Assembly: GCA_017550285.1 (NCBI GenBank)
Contig: JAFZPP010000044.1
Coordinates: 1-62,834 of the forward strand
Length of the DNA stretch: 62,834 nucleotides
Reading direction: 5' to 3'
Source: Oscillospiraceae bacterium
GTDB lineage: Bacteria > Bacillota > Clostridia > Oscillospirales > Ruminococcaceae
The notes beneath the pieces were generated by a model. That model did not search any database. It was not told the origin of the DNA and saw only the letters and a list, made by a program, of their open reading frames with translations. The translations under genes and the position numbers were made by a program. Shown here in pieces: positions 15,953 to 24,521 of the stretch; the stretch's first letter is position 1; each line of letters begins with the position of its first letter.

Positions 15953-16636
15953 ATGCGTACAGGAAACAATCAGATTCTGCGGCAAATACCGGATTCGGAA
16001 TGGCATACGGAGCTGCCGAAGTATTTTGTCGTTGACGGTTCTCCGGATATGTTCGATCAAATGACTGCATATGCAAGTGCCGGCATTCGGTCGGTTGAGG
16101 TTTTGACAAGAGAGGAGTACGAGTATCTTATAAATCAGGAAAATGAACGATTGCAGGAAGAAGCAAAAGGACTTGTTTTCGCGGAGAGTGAAGTGACAGA
16201 GACGCTGAGGAAGCAAACTGCCAAACGCGGCGTAAAGCTGAATATCGTGCCGGACGAGCAGTATCAGACTGATATTTTGCAGGGCTGGCTCGCATCTTTG
16301 GCATCCGAAGCGCAGGAAACCGACCGGACAGAGCCTTCCGGAAAAACAAAGGTCATTGATTGTCAGAAAGATGACCGCACGCTGCTGGAATATGTCAATC
16401 AGGCTGTAATCGGCAGCGGTATCACGTATTTAACCGTCAACTATTTTTTCTTTTCAGATCTTGACAATCCCGATGCCGAGCCGAGCTCGCATTTCAGCTA
16501 CTCCGGCAAGGCTTCGCAGTTTGAAAAAACGATGCAGCAGCATGCGTTCATCTTTCAATATCGTATGAATGTCGAAGTTCAGCGCGTGGAGTTTGATCCG
16601 GACAAGGATCTGTGTTACATTGAAATCTGGGTTTGA
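15953..16636 (+). CDS. Hypothetical protein under divergent repressor control
   Basis: 227 residues, soluble, with no signal or TM segment. It contains a glutamate-rich helix (REEYEYLINQENERLQEEAKG) and a C-terminal strand-rich part. The start is set at ATG 15953 because GAAAGGAG lies 8 bases upstream; an in-frame ATG 18 bases earlier lacks one. I do not recognise the family. The perfect consensus promoter with an operator in its spacer implies tight repression and strong induction. A hairpin terminator (16677-16720) separates it from the AAA/TOPRIM pair. Confidence 0.6.
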   Translation: MRTGNNQILRQIPDSEWHTELPKYFVVDGSPDMFDQMTAYASAGIRSVEVLTREEYEYLINQENERLQEEAKGLVFAESEVTETLRKQTAKRGVKLNIVPDEQYQTDILQGWLASLASEAQETDRTEPSGKTKVIDCQKDDRTLLEYVNQAVIGSGITYLTVNYFFFSDLDNPDAEPSSHFSYSGKASQFEKTMQQHAFIFQYRMNVEVQRVEFDPDKDLCYIEIWV

Positions 16637-16676
16637 AAGAACGAATAGTCATTGAAAGTACGGTAGCATTCGCTTT

Positions 16677-16720
16677 ATAGGGTGCAATTCAGCTCTTGCA
16701 GGAAGTGATTTGCACCCTAT
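16677..16720 (+). terminator. Terminator after the 15953-16636 gene
   Basis: ATAGGGTGCAA (16677-16687) pairs perfectly with 16710-16720, followed by ATTTCTCCTTT on the plus strand. Confidence 0.6.
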
Positions 16721-16763
16721 ATTTCTCCTTTCGCAGCGATCCGTAATTTTTTTACGGGAAGCA

Positions 16764-16792
16764 TTGATTTATTCTGCTCTCTGTGATATAAT
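16764..16792 (+). promoter_or_regulatory. Promoter of the AAA/TOPRIM pair
   Basis: TTGATT (16764-16769), a 17-base spacer and TATAAT (16787-16792) lie 46 bases before ATG 16838. A short hairpin (CCGTAA, loop, TTACGG; 16741-16757) lies just upstream. Confidence 0.75.
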
Positions 16793-16837
16793 AGAAGAAA
16801 ATGAGCAATCTGCTATGCGCCGAAACAGGAGGACATT

Positions 16838-17980
16838 ATGCTTCGTTTCTTTTCAGTCAAGAACTTTCGGCAATTCCGCAAGGAATTGGTCTTTGATTTC
16901 ACAAATACAAGAGATTATCAGTTCAACTCCAACTGCGTGAAGAACGGTCTCGTAAACAAGGCAATCATCTACGGCAAAAACGCGGTCGGCAAAACAAGCC
17001 TGATGGAAGCCATGCGGGATATCTATTATATGACAATCGGCACATATGTGCCTGAATTTGATGCACCATATCGGAACGCTGATGCAGATGACGATGAGAA
17101 TATGCAATTCCATTATACTTTTCAGTTGGATGGAACTATTATTGATTACAGCTATGAGAAGACAGATTATACTCATGTTATTGCAGAAAAGTTTTCTTTG
17201 GATAATACTGTTATTTTTGAATATGACCGAAGAAAAAAGTATTTCAACTTCGATAACGTCGGTGCTATTGGTGCAGAGCAGTTGAATTGGGATACATTTC
17301 AACTAATGGATGTCGATGAGGATCGCACAGGACTCGTGGGGACATTGACTGCACTTCGATTTGTTTTCAGCAATACAGCAATGAATGACGGATCATTATT
17401 GAGAAAGTTTATGTGGTATTTATCCAGAATGCGTTTTTCTAGTTCCATGAATACACTAATTACTAATCGCAATTTAAAGCATTTGCTTGGCTCATTGGCA
17501 AACTCAGGCGAAGATGCCGTGAACAGATTCCAATCCTTTCTCAACGAGTTTGGCGTTGACTGTAAACTCACTGTCCTGAAAGAAGTTGACGGCAAGAGCG
17601 TTATTTATTTTGATAACAAGACTCCGCTGGCATTCTTTGAAAATATGTCATCCGGAACTATGCTGCTGACAAAGTTTTATTTGCAGTTTATGACAAACAG
17701 TACACCGTTTACGTTTTTATTTATTGACGAATTCGATGCCTATTATCATTACGAACTATCAGAAAAAATAGTACGGCTGCTGGAAGAAGATTTTGAATGT
17801 CAGGTTGTTCTTACAACACACAACACAAATCTGCTGAGCAATTCTATCATGCGCCCGGATTGCTTCCTGATCCTGCATGACGGCAAGCTCACGCCGATCT
17901 GCGATGCAACGACCAGAGAACTGCGGCAGGGGCATAACCTTGAAAAGCTGTATATGAGCGGTGAGTTCGATGCAGAGTAA
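16838..17980 (+). CDS. AAA (AAA_15/OLD-like) ATPase, first gene of a defence-like pair
   Basis: 380 residues. The N-terminal FSVKNFRQF strand is typical of SMC/OLD-like ATPases, Walker A is GKNAVGKTS near residue 48, the signature FFENMSSGTMLL is near 265, Walker B FLFIDEFDAYYH near 290, and the H-loop TTHNTNLL near 325. AGGAGG lies 7 bases before ATG 16838. The next gene overlaps it. The pairing of such an ATPase with a TOPRIM nuclease is seen in RloA/OLD- and PARIS-type antiphage systems; which type this is cannot be settled by eye. Confidence 0.8.
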   Translation: MLRFFSVKNFRQFRKELVFDFTNTRDYQFNSNCVKNGLVNKAIIYGKNAVGKTSLMEAMRDIYYMTIGTYVPEFDAPYRNADADDDENMQFHYTFQLDGTIIDYSYEKTDYTHVIAEKFSLDNTVIFEYDRRKKYFNFDNVGAIGAEQLNWDTFQLMDVDEDRTGLVGTLTALRFVFSNTAMNDGSLLRKFMWYLSRMRFSSSMNTLITNRNLKHLLGSLANSGEDAVNRFQSFLNEFGVDCKLTVLKEVDGKSVIYFDNKTPLAFFENMSSGTMLLTKFYLQFMTNSTPFTFLFIDEFDAYYHYELSEKIVRLLEEDFECQVVLTTHNTNLLSNSIMRPDCFLILHDGKLTPICDATTRELRQGHNLEKLYMSGEFDAE

Positions 17981-18797
17981 TAAAAGAAAAACGCTGCTGC
18001 TGGTTGAAGGCAAATCCGCAGAAGTGAAGTTATTCAGCAAGATACTGGACTGTTTCCCTGAAATCAATGTCAATAAGCAGGATATCCTTGTTTACGGCAC
18101 CAATCTGTGGACACTTTATCATGCACTGGAAAAAGAATTCGGCAGTACATGGTATGAGGGCGAGATTGATTTCATTGAGTTTCTCAAATCATCGCCTGTC
18201 ATTCTTGAGCAAATTGAAGGCTTTCAGCTGCATCCGGAATCGTTGTCGGATTTCAGCCGTAATCAGTTCAGGGATATCTTTCTTGTCTTTGACTACGAAC
18301 GGCAGGATCCGCATTTTGATGCTTCCCGAATCAGGAATATGCTTGGATTTTGGAGCGAATCGACCGAAAACGGCTTGCTGTATATCAATTATCCGATGAT
18401 CGAAGCATACAAGCATCTGAAAAAACCGCTTCCCGATCTCGGCTATCTCAGCAAGAAATGCGTTTGCTCCGAGCTTTTCAGTGATGAAACAAAGCAGAAT
18501 AAGTACAAGAACATCGTCGGCAGCGAATCGAGTTTTACGGATTTGAGAAAGTATACCAGAGAACTGTTCAGGGACTTTGTGATTCACAATCTCTGCAAGG
18601 CATCCGTCATGACCAAAGGAACAACTGACATTTCTGCGGAAACAGCACAGCAGTTTTGGCAGCGCCTGAGTCTTGAAGAAATCCTCGAGGTGCAGAATCA
18701 ATGCTCGCAGGATGCTGTGAACGGTTTTGTTCATGTGCTGGCGACCTGCCTGTTCTTCATTCCGGAATATCACAGCAAATTGATATTTGATACTTGA
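17970..18797 (+). CDS. TOPRIM-like nuclease partner of the AAA ATPase
   Basis: 275 residues. KTLLLVEGKSAEVKLF near the N-terminus gives the Glu of a TOPRIM fold, and DIFLVFDYERQDPHFD near residue 105 gives the Asp-x-Glu pair. An MIEAYKHL-type segment follows, as in DUF4435/RloB-like proteins. The start is set at ATG 17970, overlapping the ATPase stop by 11 bases; a GTG at 17961 is an alternative. Translation is coupled, so the two products probably form one complex. Nuclease activity against phage or host RNA/DNA is inferred from the family. Confidence 0.65.
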   Translation: MQSNKRKTLLLVEGKSAEVKLFSKILDCFPEINVNKQDILVYGTNLWTLYHALEKEFGSTWYEGEIDFIEFLKSSPVILEQIEGFQLHPESLSDFSRNQFRDIFLVFDYERQDPHFDASRIRNMLGFWSESTENGLLYINYPMIEAYKHLKKPLPDLGYLSKKCVCSELFSDETKQNKYKNIVGSESSFTDLRKYTRELFRDFVIHNLCKASVMTKGTTDISAETAQQFWQRLSLEEILEVQNQCSQDAVNGFVHVLATCLFFIPEYHSKLIFDT

Positions 18798-18822
18798 TAT
18801 TTCCCAAATACTATGTTATAAT
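18794..18822 (+). promoter_or_regulatory. Strong promoter with no gene downstream
   Basis: TTGATA (18794-18799), a 17-base spacer and TATAAT (18817-18822) overlap the end of the TOPRIM gene. No supported plus-strand reading frame follows before the hairpin at 19030, so it may make a non-coding RNA. Confidence 0.6.
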
Positions 18823-18828
18823 AGGGAT

Positions 18829-19070
18829 AGCTGAAACACCTCATGAAAAACTGTTTCAGTTCATTGCATTCTGATGGCAACATTTTGGCAACGTGAAACC
18901 AGACAGCCAGAAGATTTTTGAATAATACAGCCATTTCACACGCTTTTTCCTCCGTAAAACAGCCGTAATAAGCCGGTTTATGCGTGAGAAAGACGAGTGG
19001 GAATAACCCACCGCGGTCATACAAAAAGCAAGAGCTGTCCGATTCACGCTGAACCGGACAGCTCTTTGTA
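18829..19070 (+). ncRNA. Candidate non-coding RNA downstream of the AAA/TOPRIM pair
   Basis: The stretch starts at the promoter 18794-18822, has a hairpin (CTGAAAC with GTTTCAG, about 18831-18858) and ends at the strong hairpin 19030-19066. It has no convincing coding frame on either strand; short minus-strand frames here lack ribosome sites. Transcription is predicted only. Confidence 0.35.
19030..19066. terminator. Bidirectional terminator (HAD gene / candidate RNA)
   Basis: A perfect 12-bp stem: AAGAGCTGTCCG (19030-19041) with 19055-19066. On the minus strand it is followed by GCTTTTTGT just after the HAD gene stop; on the plus strand by TGTATTAT. Confidence 0.75.
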
Positions 19071-19075
19071 TTATG

Positions 19076-19678
19076 TCAGCGGATACGCCGGACATTTCCC
19101 TTTTGCACGAGGTATACCTTTTCTGCAATCTGCATCATTGCGCCGTCATTGTAGGAATCTGTATAAAACGCTTTGACCGGCGTTTGTCCGAAGCGCTCCC
19201 TGTACCGCTGTACCTTATGATCGCTGAAATTCAGATACAAGACTCTTTTGCGCGAGAGATCAACCTCGGAGCAGAGCAGATTCGCTGTGCCGAGCTGCTT
19301 CCGGATCGGAAGGAGCAGAAATGCAGGACCGGCGGTTATGATCACATCTTCCGGATTGATTCTGCTGATCATGCCGGAATCCAGCTTGCGGATATGTAAT
19401 TTCCAGAACTGCCGGACAAGCCGCCGCAGATTCTCCGGTTCCGGCAGACAGCTTTGCAGGAAGCGGTCGATCTGTGCTTCCATGTTGTCCTTTTTGACGA
19501 GACACAGCTTGTATTTCAAAAGATTCCAGAAGATTTTGGGCAGCCAGAAAATGATCTTCCGGTTGCTGCGGATCATGAACAGCGCAAAATCGACTGCGCT
19601 TTCTCCGCGATAAAGTGTGTTATCGAAATCAAAAATCTTCGTTTGATTCACCTGCCTGATATCGCATTTGTTTCTCAT
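19076..19678 (-). CDS. HAD-superfamily phosphatase (subfamily IB)
   Basis: 200 residues. Motif I FDFDNTLYRGES near residue 16 has the nucleophile and acid Asp. Motif II Thr/Ser lies in VIITAG near 95, a Lys follows, and motif IV is DSYNDGAMM near 175. The helical cap between motifs I and II is that of SerB-like subfamily IB enzymes, which hydrolyse small phosphomonoesters; the substrate is not predictable. No clear ribosome site precedes ATG 19678. It lies 24 bases after the histidine kinase stop on the same strand, so it may be the third gene of that operon. Confidence 0.8.
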   Translation of the reverse strand: MRNKCDIRQVNQTKIFDFDNTLYRGESAVDFALFMIRSNRKIIFWLPKIFWNLLKYKLCLVKKDNMEAQIDRFLQSCLPEPENLRRLVRQFWKLHIRKLDSGMISRINPEDVIITAGPAFLLLPIRKQLGTANLLCSEVDLSRKRVLYLNFSDHKVQRYRERFGQTPVKAFYTDSYNDGAMMQIAEKVYLVQKGNVRRIR

Positions 19679-19702
19679 AATGCAGCGGCAATCGCCGGAT
19701 GC

Positions 19703-20926
19703 TTATAGCGGCAGCGATACAAAAAATGTATTGTATCCGTTTTCGCTTTCCGCCCAGATTTTTCCCGCATGTTCACGGATAATGCTCTCTGCAATCGAGA
19801 GCCCGAGTCCGTAGCTCTGCCCGTCATTCCGTGCCTGATCGACACGGTAGAAACGCCGGAAGATGTTTTCACATTCCTCTTTGGAGAGCGGCGTACCGAG
19901 ACCCGAAACGCGCAGGATACAGTTTGCGGACTGCCGTTTCAGACTGACCGTGACCTTGTCGGCAGGATCGCAGTATTTCAGCGCATTATCGAGGATGATC
20001 GTTACAACCTGCCGCAGCTTGTCTTTGTCGCCGTCCAGCGTGATGCCGTCCTCGATTTCAGCGGCAAGCTCCATTTGATTTTCATAGAACAGCGGCTCAA
20101 ACGGCAGAAGACTATCATTGATCAGTTTACTGAAATTCATGCTTTCGTGTTTAATCTGTGTGCTGCTGTTGTCCAGACGTGCAAGCTCCAGCAGACTCTC
20201 GACCAGTCTGCGCATGCGTTTTGCAGTCGAGAGGATATTCTGCGTAAATTGCGCACGGTTTTCTTCGGAATATCCCGTATCTTCAAGCATTTCCGCATTT
20301 GTCATAATGACCGTCAGCGGCGTTTTCAGCTCATGTGAGGCATCTGCGATAAACTGCTTTTGTTCATTCCATGTCTTTTCGACCGGTCTTGTCACCCATT
20401 TTGCCAGCAGCAGACTGATCACAAAAAACACTGCATAGCCGCTCAGACCAATCATCACCGCATTCCGGAGCAGCCCGCGCATCATTGCCTTTTCGCGGGA
20501 TATATCCGCAAAAATGATTCTGCTCATGCGGTGCATATCCGATTTCATATAGCGCAGATCGTAATCCGGAAGGATGCCGGTCTGCTTTTTGCTTTCGCTG
20601 ACCTCACGGACAAGCTCTGTCAGCGTTGCCTCATCGGTCAGACCGAAGAAGTCGCTGCCAGATGTGAGAATACTGCCGTTCTCGGTGATATCGACGGTAA
20701 AAAACGGCAGGCGGATATTATCCGGCATATTATCCGGCTTTTTGTCCGGCTTGCGCATCGGTTCACCGTCCGGCGGACGGAATGCCATAGAACGCATTGT
20801 TTCGATGCTTTCGCGCTCGATATTCTGCTTTGTAAAATGCAGCACGAAGCCGAATATGACAATGAACAGAACCGTGACGATGCTCATAATCACGATGATA
20901 AATTTGATCCGCAGACGTTTCAGCAT
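19703..20926 (-). CDS. Membrane sensor histidine kinase
   Basis: 407 residues: TM helix at 7-28, an extracytoplasmic sensor of about 120 residues containing a DKKPDNMPDN stretch, TM helix near 155-172, then HisKA with FIADASHELKTPLTV (phosphoacceptor His near 198) and HATPase_c with an N-box DNALKYC near 298 and G-boxes including SYGLGLSIAE. It phosphorylates the response regulator whose stop it overlaps by 7 bases. The signal is unknown; the Met- and Lys/Asp-rich sensor has no recognised domain. Confidence 0.93.
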   Translation of the reverse strand: MLKRLRIKFIIVIMSIVTVLFIVIFGFVLHFTKQNIERESIETMRSMAFRPPDGEPMRKPDKKPDNMPDNIRLPFFTVDITENGSILTSGSDFFGLTDEATLTELVREVSESKKQTGILPDYDLRYMKSDMHRMSRIIFADISREKAMMRGLLRNAVMIGLSGYAVFFVISLLLAKWVTRPVEKTWNEQKQFIADASHELKTPLTVIMTNAEMLEDTGYSEENRAQFTQNILSTAKRMRRLVESLLELARLDNSSTQIKHESMNFSKLINDSLLPFEPLFYENQMELAAEIEDGITLDGDKDKLRQVVTIILDNALKYCDPADKVTVSLKRQSANCILRVSGLGTPLSKEECENIFRRFYRVDQARNDGQSYGLGLSIAESIIREHAGKIWAESENGYNTFFVSLPL

Positions 20927-21597
20927 GTTTCATCACACTCCAGATGATATCCGAGCCGCCGGACCGCTTCGATCCGCACATCGGAACCGATGCTTGTGAG
21001 CTTTTTGCGCAGAAAGCTGACATATGCTTCCACATGGTTTTCAACCGCGTTGGAATCAAAGCCCCAGACCTTTGTCAGCAGTGTTTCCTTGGAGACATGA
21101 TTTGTGCCCGATACCATGAGAATCCGCATGACCTCAAATTCTCTTGCAGAAAGGCGGACGCTGTTTTCCTCGCAGATCAGCGATGCAGATTCGAGATCGA
21201 GCCGCGTATTTCCGAAGCTAAGCTCGTTGACCTGTGAGCCCTGCCGCCGCAGCAGCGCATTGACGCAGGCGAGCAGCTCACGCGCATCAAAGGGCTTGGT
21301 CAGGTAGTAATCCGCACCGGCATTCAGCCCGGCGACCTTATCCTCGATATCGGATTTTGCGGTCAGCATCAGAATCGGCACGGCATTATGTGCGGCGCGG
21401 ATATGCTTTGCGACCTGATATCCGTTCTGCTTCGGCAGCATGATATCCAGAATGATCAGGTCATAGATATTCAGCATCGCATACTGCTCGCCGCTTTCGC
21501 CGTCATAGACTGCCTCGGCTTCAAAGCCTCTGGATTCGAGCATCAGCCGGACTGAATTCGCCAGCACCTTTTCATCTTCAATAATCAGTATTTTCAT
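20920..21597 (-). CDS. OmpR/PhoB-family response regulator
   Basis: 225 residues. The receiver domain has the acidic pair near residue 7-8, phosphoacceptor Asp in LIILDIMLP near 52 and Lys in YYLTKPF near 101. The C-terminal winged helix has the LSAREFEVMRILM and ETLLTKVWGF elements. It binds DNA as a dimer after phosphorylation by the adjoining kinase. A TATAAT with extended TG lies about 80 bases upstream (near 21681). No target operator was identified. Confidence 0.95.
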   Translation of the reverse strand: MKILIIEDEKVLANSVRLMLESRGFEAEAVYDGESGEQYAMLNIYDLIILDIMLPKQNGYQVAKHIRAAHNAVPILMLTAKSDIEDKVAGLNAGADYYLTKPFDARELLACVNALLRRQGSQVNELSFGNTRLDLESASLICEENSVRLSAREFEVMRILMVSGTNHVSKETLLTKVWGFDSNAVENHVEAYVSFLRKKLTSIGSDVRIEAVRRLGYHLECDETC

Positions 21598-21774
21598 GAT
21601 ATTTCCTCCGGCGTTCCGGTCAGTCGGAGAGGCTGCGCCGAGTCTCTGATTGTCTCCGGCGCAGACTTCCCTCTGTTCTTATTATACACCGAAACGGCAG
21701 CATTGTAAATAGCTCTTTGAAAAACTGTGCTGTGCAGGGCGGGGGAGCTGCTCAGACGGCTGGAGACAGAAAAA

Positions 21775-21805
21775 AGAGGTGCACACCGTTCGGGTCTGCA
21801 CCTCT
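21775..21805 (-). terminator. Terminator of the fatty acid synthesis operon
   Basis: AGAGGTGCA (21775-21783) pairs with 21797-21805, followed on the minus strand by TTTTTT. It lies 17 bases after the accA stop. Confidence 0.85.
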
Positions 21806-21821
21806 CTGTATTCTTTGCATT

Positions 21822-22607
21822 TTATGCGCCGATCTTGCGGAATTTCTCATAGCGGTGATCGAGCAGTTCTTCATTCGTCAGTCCGCGCAGCTTTGCGATC
21901 TCATCCAGCAGAATCGTCTTGAGCGCCGAGCAGATTTCGCGGTCGGTCTTTCCAGCCTCGGGGATGACCTTCTCAACAACATCAAAGCTCAGCAGATCGT
22001 AGGAGGTCAGGCGCAGATGCGCTGCCGCTTCCGGTGCCTTTGCCGAATCCTTCCAGAGAATGCTTGCGCAGCCCTCCGGCGAAATGACAGAATATACGGC
22101 GTTTTCAAGCATGATTGCCGTATCGCAGACGCCGAGTGCCAGTGCGCCGCCGCTGCCGCCTTCGCCGACGACAACTGAGATGACCGGTGTTTTCAGTCCC
22201 ATCATCTCATAGAGATTCTCGGCGATTGCCAGACCCTGCCCGCGCTTTTCGGCACCGATGCCGCAGTATGCGCCGGAGCTGCCGATGAAACAGATCACGG
22301 GACGGCGGAATTTCTCGGCTTCCTTCATCAGGCGGAGCGCCTTGCGGTAGCCCTCCGGCTCGGGGCAGCCGAAATGACGCTTCATGCGGTCCTCAATCGT
22401 ATCACCGCGCTCCATTGCGATTACCGTCACCGGAATATGATTGATATAGCCGATGCCGCCGACGATTGCCGGATCGTCGCCGTAGCGGCGGTCACCGTGC
22501 AGCTCGACGAAATCGTCTACCATATGCTCGATATAATAAGAACCCATCGGACGCTTGCCGTTGCGCGCAGCCTGTACGCGCTCATAGGCTGTTTTGGTCT
22601 CAGACAT
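21822..22607 (-). CDS. accA: Acetyl-CoA carboxylase carboxyltransferase subunit alpha
   Basis: 261 residues. AccA with AccD moves the carboxyl group from carboxybiotin to acetyl-CoA, giving malonyl-CoA. The crotonase-fold segments HGDRRYGDDPAIVGGIG, FIGSSGAYCGIGAEKRGQGLAIAENL and VVVGEGGSGGALALG are all present. The start is placed at ATG 22607 (GAAAGG upstream); an in-frame ATG 48 bases earlier would overlap the preceding gene. It is the last gene of the fab operon. The usual N-terminal extension of AccA is short here, as in many Firmicutes. Confidence 0.95.
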   Translation of the reverse strand: MSETKTAYERVQAARNGKRPMGSYYIEHMVDDFVELHGDRRYGDDPAIVGGIGYINHIPVTVIAMERGDTIEDRMKRHFGCPEPEGYRKALRLMKEAEKFRRPVICFIGSSGAYCGIGAEKRGQGLAIAENLYEMMGLKTPVISVVVGEGGSGGALALGVCDTAIMLENAVYSVISPEGCASILWKDSAKAPEAAAHLRLTSYDLLSFDVVEKVIPEAGKTDREICSALKTILLDEIAKLRGLTNEELLDHRYEKFRKIGA

Positions 22608-22630
22608 GCGGATTCCCTGCCTTTCTTCAA

Positions 22631-22990
22631 TTATGTTGTCTCGCGGATGACCCACGCTGCAAATATGACAAATGCTATCGCAATCAGAATCAGAAATCCA
22701 AGCCCTGCATATCCGACTGCACGCAGAATCTTTTCATCCTTGCTCCGACTGCTTTTTATCTGCATGCGGATTTCCCTTGCCGGAATTGCATCCGGATTTG
22801 CGGCATAGATTTCATTCAGTTCTGCACAGAGCTGTGCATGCTCCGGATATTGCAGCGCAAAATACGCAGCATATTCCGCATCTTTACGGATTTTCTGCTT
22901 TACAAGCGCATTGTTCAGCAGCCGGATCAGCCATTTTGTCAGATGCCGGAACAGGATTACGGCAGCCAGTGCGATCAGCACATGCAGCAT
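22631..22990 (-). CDS. Membrane protein inserted between accD and accA
   Basis: 119 residues from ATG 22990, with hydrophobic helices at about 2-16 and 94-115 and a charged middle. No good ribosome site precedes this ATG. The frame continues upstream through another hydrophobic helix to ATG 23218 with only one interruption, a TAG at 23174-23176 (codon 15). A 195-residue protein with a nonsense mutation, or a shorter real gene, are both possible. It is not part of conserved fab operons. Function unknown. Confidence 0.5.
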   Translation of the reverse strand: MLHVLIALAAVILFRHLTKWLIRLLNNALVKQKIRKDAEYAAYFALQYPEHAQLCAELNEIYAANPDAIPAREIRMQIKSSRSKDEKILRAVGYAGLGFLILIAIAFVIFAAWVIRETT

Positions 22991-23227
22991 GCTGCCTGCC
23001 CGCCTGAGCCAGACGGCTGCGGCTCCGATCAGTATAACCGCTGCGACCAGAGAAAGACATTCCAGTACAGAAGCTGTCGGGCATTCGTGATATGCTGTAT
23101 AGCTGTATGCGCCCTGTCCGGCTGCATCTCCGGTGCGCTGTTCTGCGCCGAGGTGCGTTTGGCGGAAACGAAGCTACTTTCTGCGCAGCCGTTCGCCATA
23201 CTGTTCTGTAAAGCGCATTGCCGCTGT

Positions 23228-24046
23228 TTACTTTGTCTGATGCAGCTTCAGCAGCTTGGAGAGCGTGTAGGTCATGCGCGGACGTTCCTCAATGATATCG
23301 ACAAAGCCGTGCTCCAGCTGAAATTCTGCGCGCTGGAAGCCGGACGGCAGCTTTTCGCCGGTCGTCTGCTCGATGACGCGCTGACCTGCAAAGCCAATCA
23401 GTGCCTTCGGCTCTGCGATGATAATATCACCCTGCATCGCAAAGCTGGCGGTAATGCCGCCCGTTGTCGGGTCGGTCAGGACGGCGATATAGAGCAGACC
23501 TGCGTCCGAATGCCGCTTGACGGCGCCGGAAACCTTTGCCATCTGCATGAGGGAGAAGATGCCCTCCTGCATTCTCGCGCCGCCGGATGTGATAAATCCG
23601 ATGACCGGCAGACCGAGCGCCGTTGCCTTCTCAAACAGGCGCGTGATTTTTTCGCCGACAACCGTACCCATACTGCCCATCATGAATGCGGAATCCATAA
23701 TGAACAGCGCGCAGTCCGTGCCGTCGATCTTTGCGGTGCCGCAGACAACGCCCTCGGCAAGTCCGCTTGCCTTTTCCGCTTTGTCGAGCTTCTCGGCATA
23801 ATCGGGGAAATTGATTGGGTTCTTGGATTTCAGTTTGCGGTCGATTTCCTGAAAGCTGCCCTTATCGGCTGTTGCATCGAGACGCTCCACAGCACGCATA
23901 CGGAAATATGCGCCGCATTCCGGACAGATGCAGTGATTGTCGATGTATTTTTCATACGGAATCTCCGCATTGCATTTTTTGCAGACACGCGGCGGCTGTT
24001 CGACATTGCCTGTAATGGTATTGAGAATCGTTTTCAGCGTACTCAT
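23228..24046 (-). CDS. accD: Acetyl-CoA carboxylase carboxyltransferase subunit beta
   Basis: 272 residues. An N-terminal zinc ribbon (CKKC near 21, CPEC near 37) is followed by the carboxyltransferase domain with SGGARMQEG and [15 protein letters not shown], which form the oxyanion holes for the biotin and CoA thioesters. The start overlaps the fabZ stop by 4 bases (ATGA). It pairs with AccA at the end of the operon. AccB and AccC, needed for the first half-reaction, are not in this window. Confidence 0.96.
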   Translation of the reverse strand: MSTLKTILNTITGNVEQPPRVCKKCNAEIPYEKYIDNHCICPECGAYFRMRAVERLDATADKGSFQEIDRKLKSKNPINFPDYAEKLDKAEKASGLAEGVVCGTAKIDGTDCALFIMDSAFMMGSMGTVVGEKITRLFEKATALGLPVIGFITSGGARMQEGIFSLMQMAKVSGAVKRHSDAGLLYIAVLTDPTTGGITASFAMQGDIIIAEPKALIGFAGQRVIEQTTGEKLPSGFQRAEFQLEHGFVDIIEERPRMTYTLSKLLKLHQTK

Positions 24047-24477
24047 ACCTCTGCCTCCTCCTGCGGTTTGATCACAAACGAGAATTCCGCGCTGACGCAG
24101 CGCTTGCCGTCTACAAAACCTTCGCCCTTAGCCCAGTAGAAGGGACCGCGGTTCTTGATGATCTCGCATTTCGTTTCAAAGACATCGCCCGGCACGACCG
24201 GATGACGGAATTTGACTTTATCAAGACCGGTGAACAGCGTCAGCGGCTGGGAGCCGTCCGGCTGCTTTGCCATGCAGACGCAGACCGACTGTGCCATGAT
24301 CTCGCAGAGGATCACACCCGGCACGACCGGATGCCCCGGGAAATGTCCGTCCAGGAACCATTCCTCTCCCGTGATTTTCTTTTTTCCGTGCGCGGCACCG
24401 TCAATCAGCTCTGCTTCATCGAGCAGCAGCATACTGTTCCGGTGCGGCAGCAGCTCCATGAGTTCTGTCCGGTTCAT
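24043..24477 (-). CDS. fabZ: 3-hydroxyacyl-ACP dehydratase
   Basis: 144 residues of hot-dog fold. [15 protein letters not shown] near residues 46-60 carries the catalytic His and, further on, the conserved Glu position in the next helix. The first residues [21 protein letters not shown] are typical. It removes water from 3-hydroxyacyl-ACP in the elongation cycle. It lies 44 bases after fabF and overlaps accD. In many Firmicutes accB and accC flank fabZ; here both are missing. Confidence 0.95.
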   Translation of the reverse strand: MNRTELMELLPHRNSMLLLDEAELIDGAAHGKKKITGEEWFLDGHFPGHPVVPGVILCEIMAQSVCVCMAKQPDGSQPLTLFTGLDKVKFRHPVVPGDVFETKCEIIKNRGPFYWAKGEGFVDGKRCVSAEFSFVIKPQEEAEV

Positions 24478-24521
24478 GTGTATTCCTCCGTTTTCGGTCT
24501 GACCGCGAAAAAACGGTCAGA

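Noticed and set aside
18770-19128. Short minus-strand frames between the TOPRIM and HAD genes
   Set aside because: No ribosome sites, and they overlap a promoter, a hairpin and each other. No recognised domain.
22466-24139. Long plus-strand frame across accA, accD and fabZ
   Set aside because: Antisense to three recognised genes. No motif and no ribosome site.
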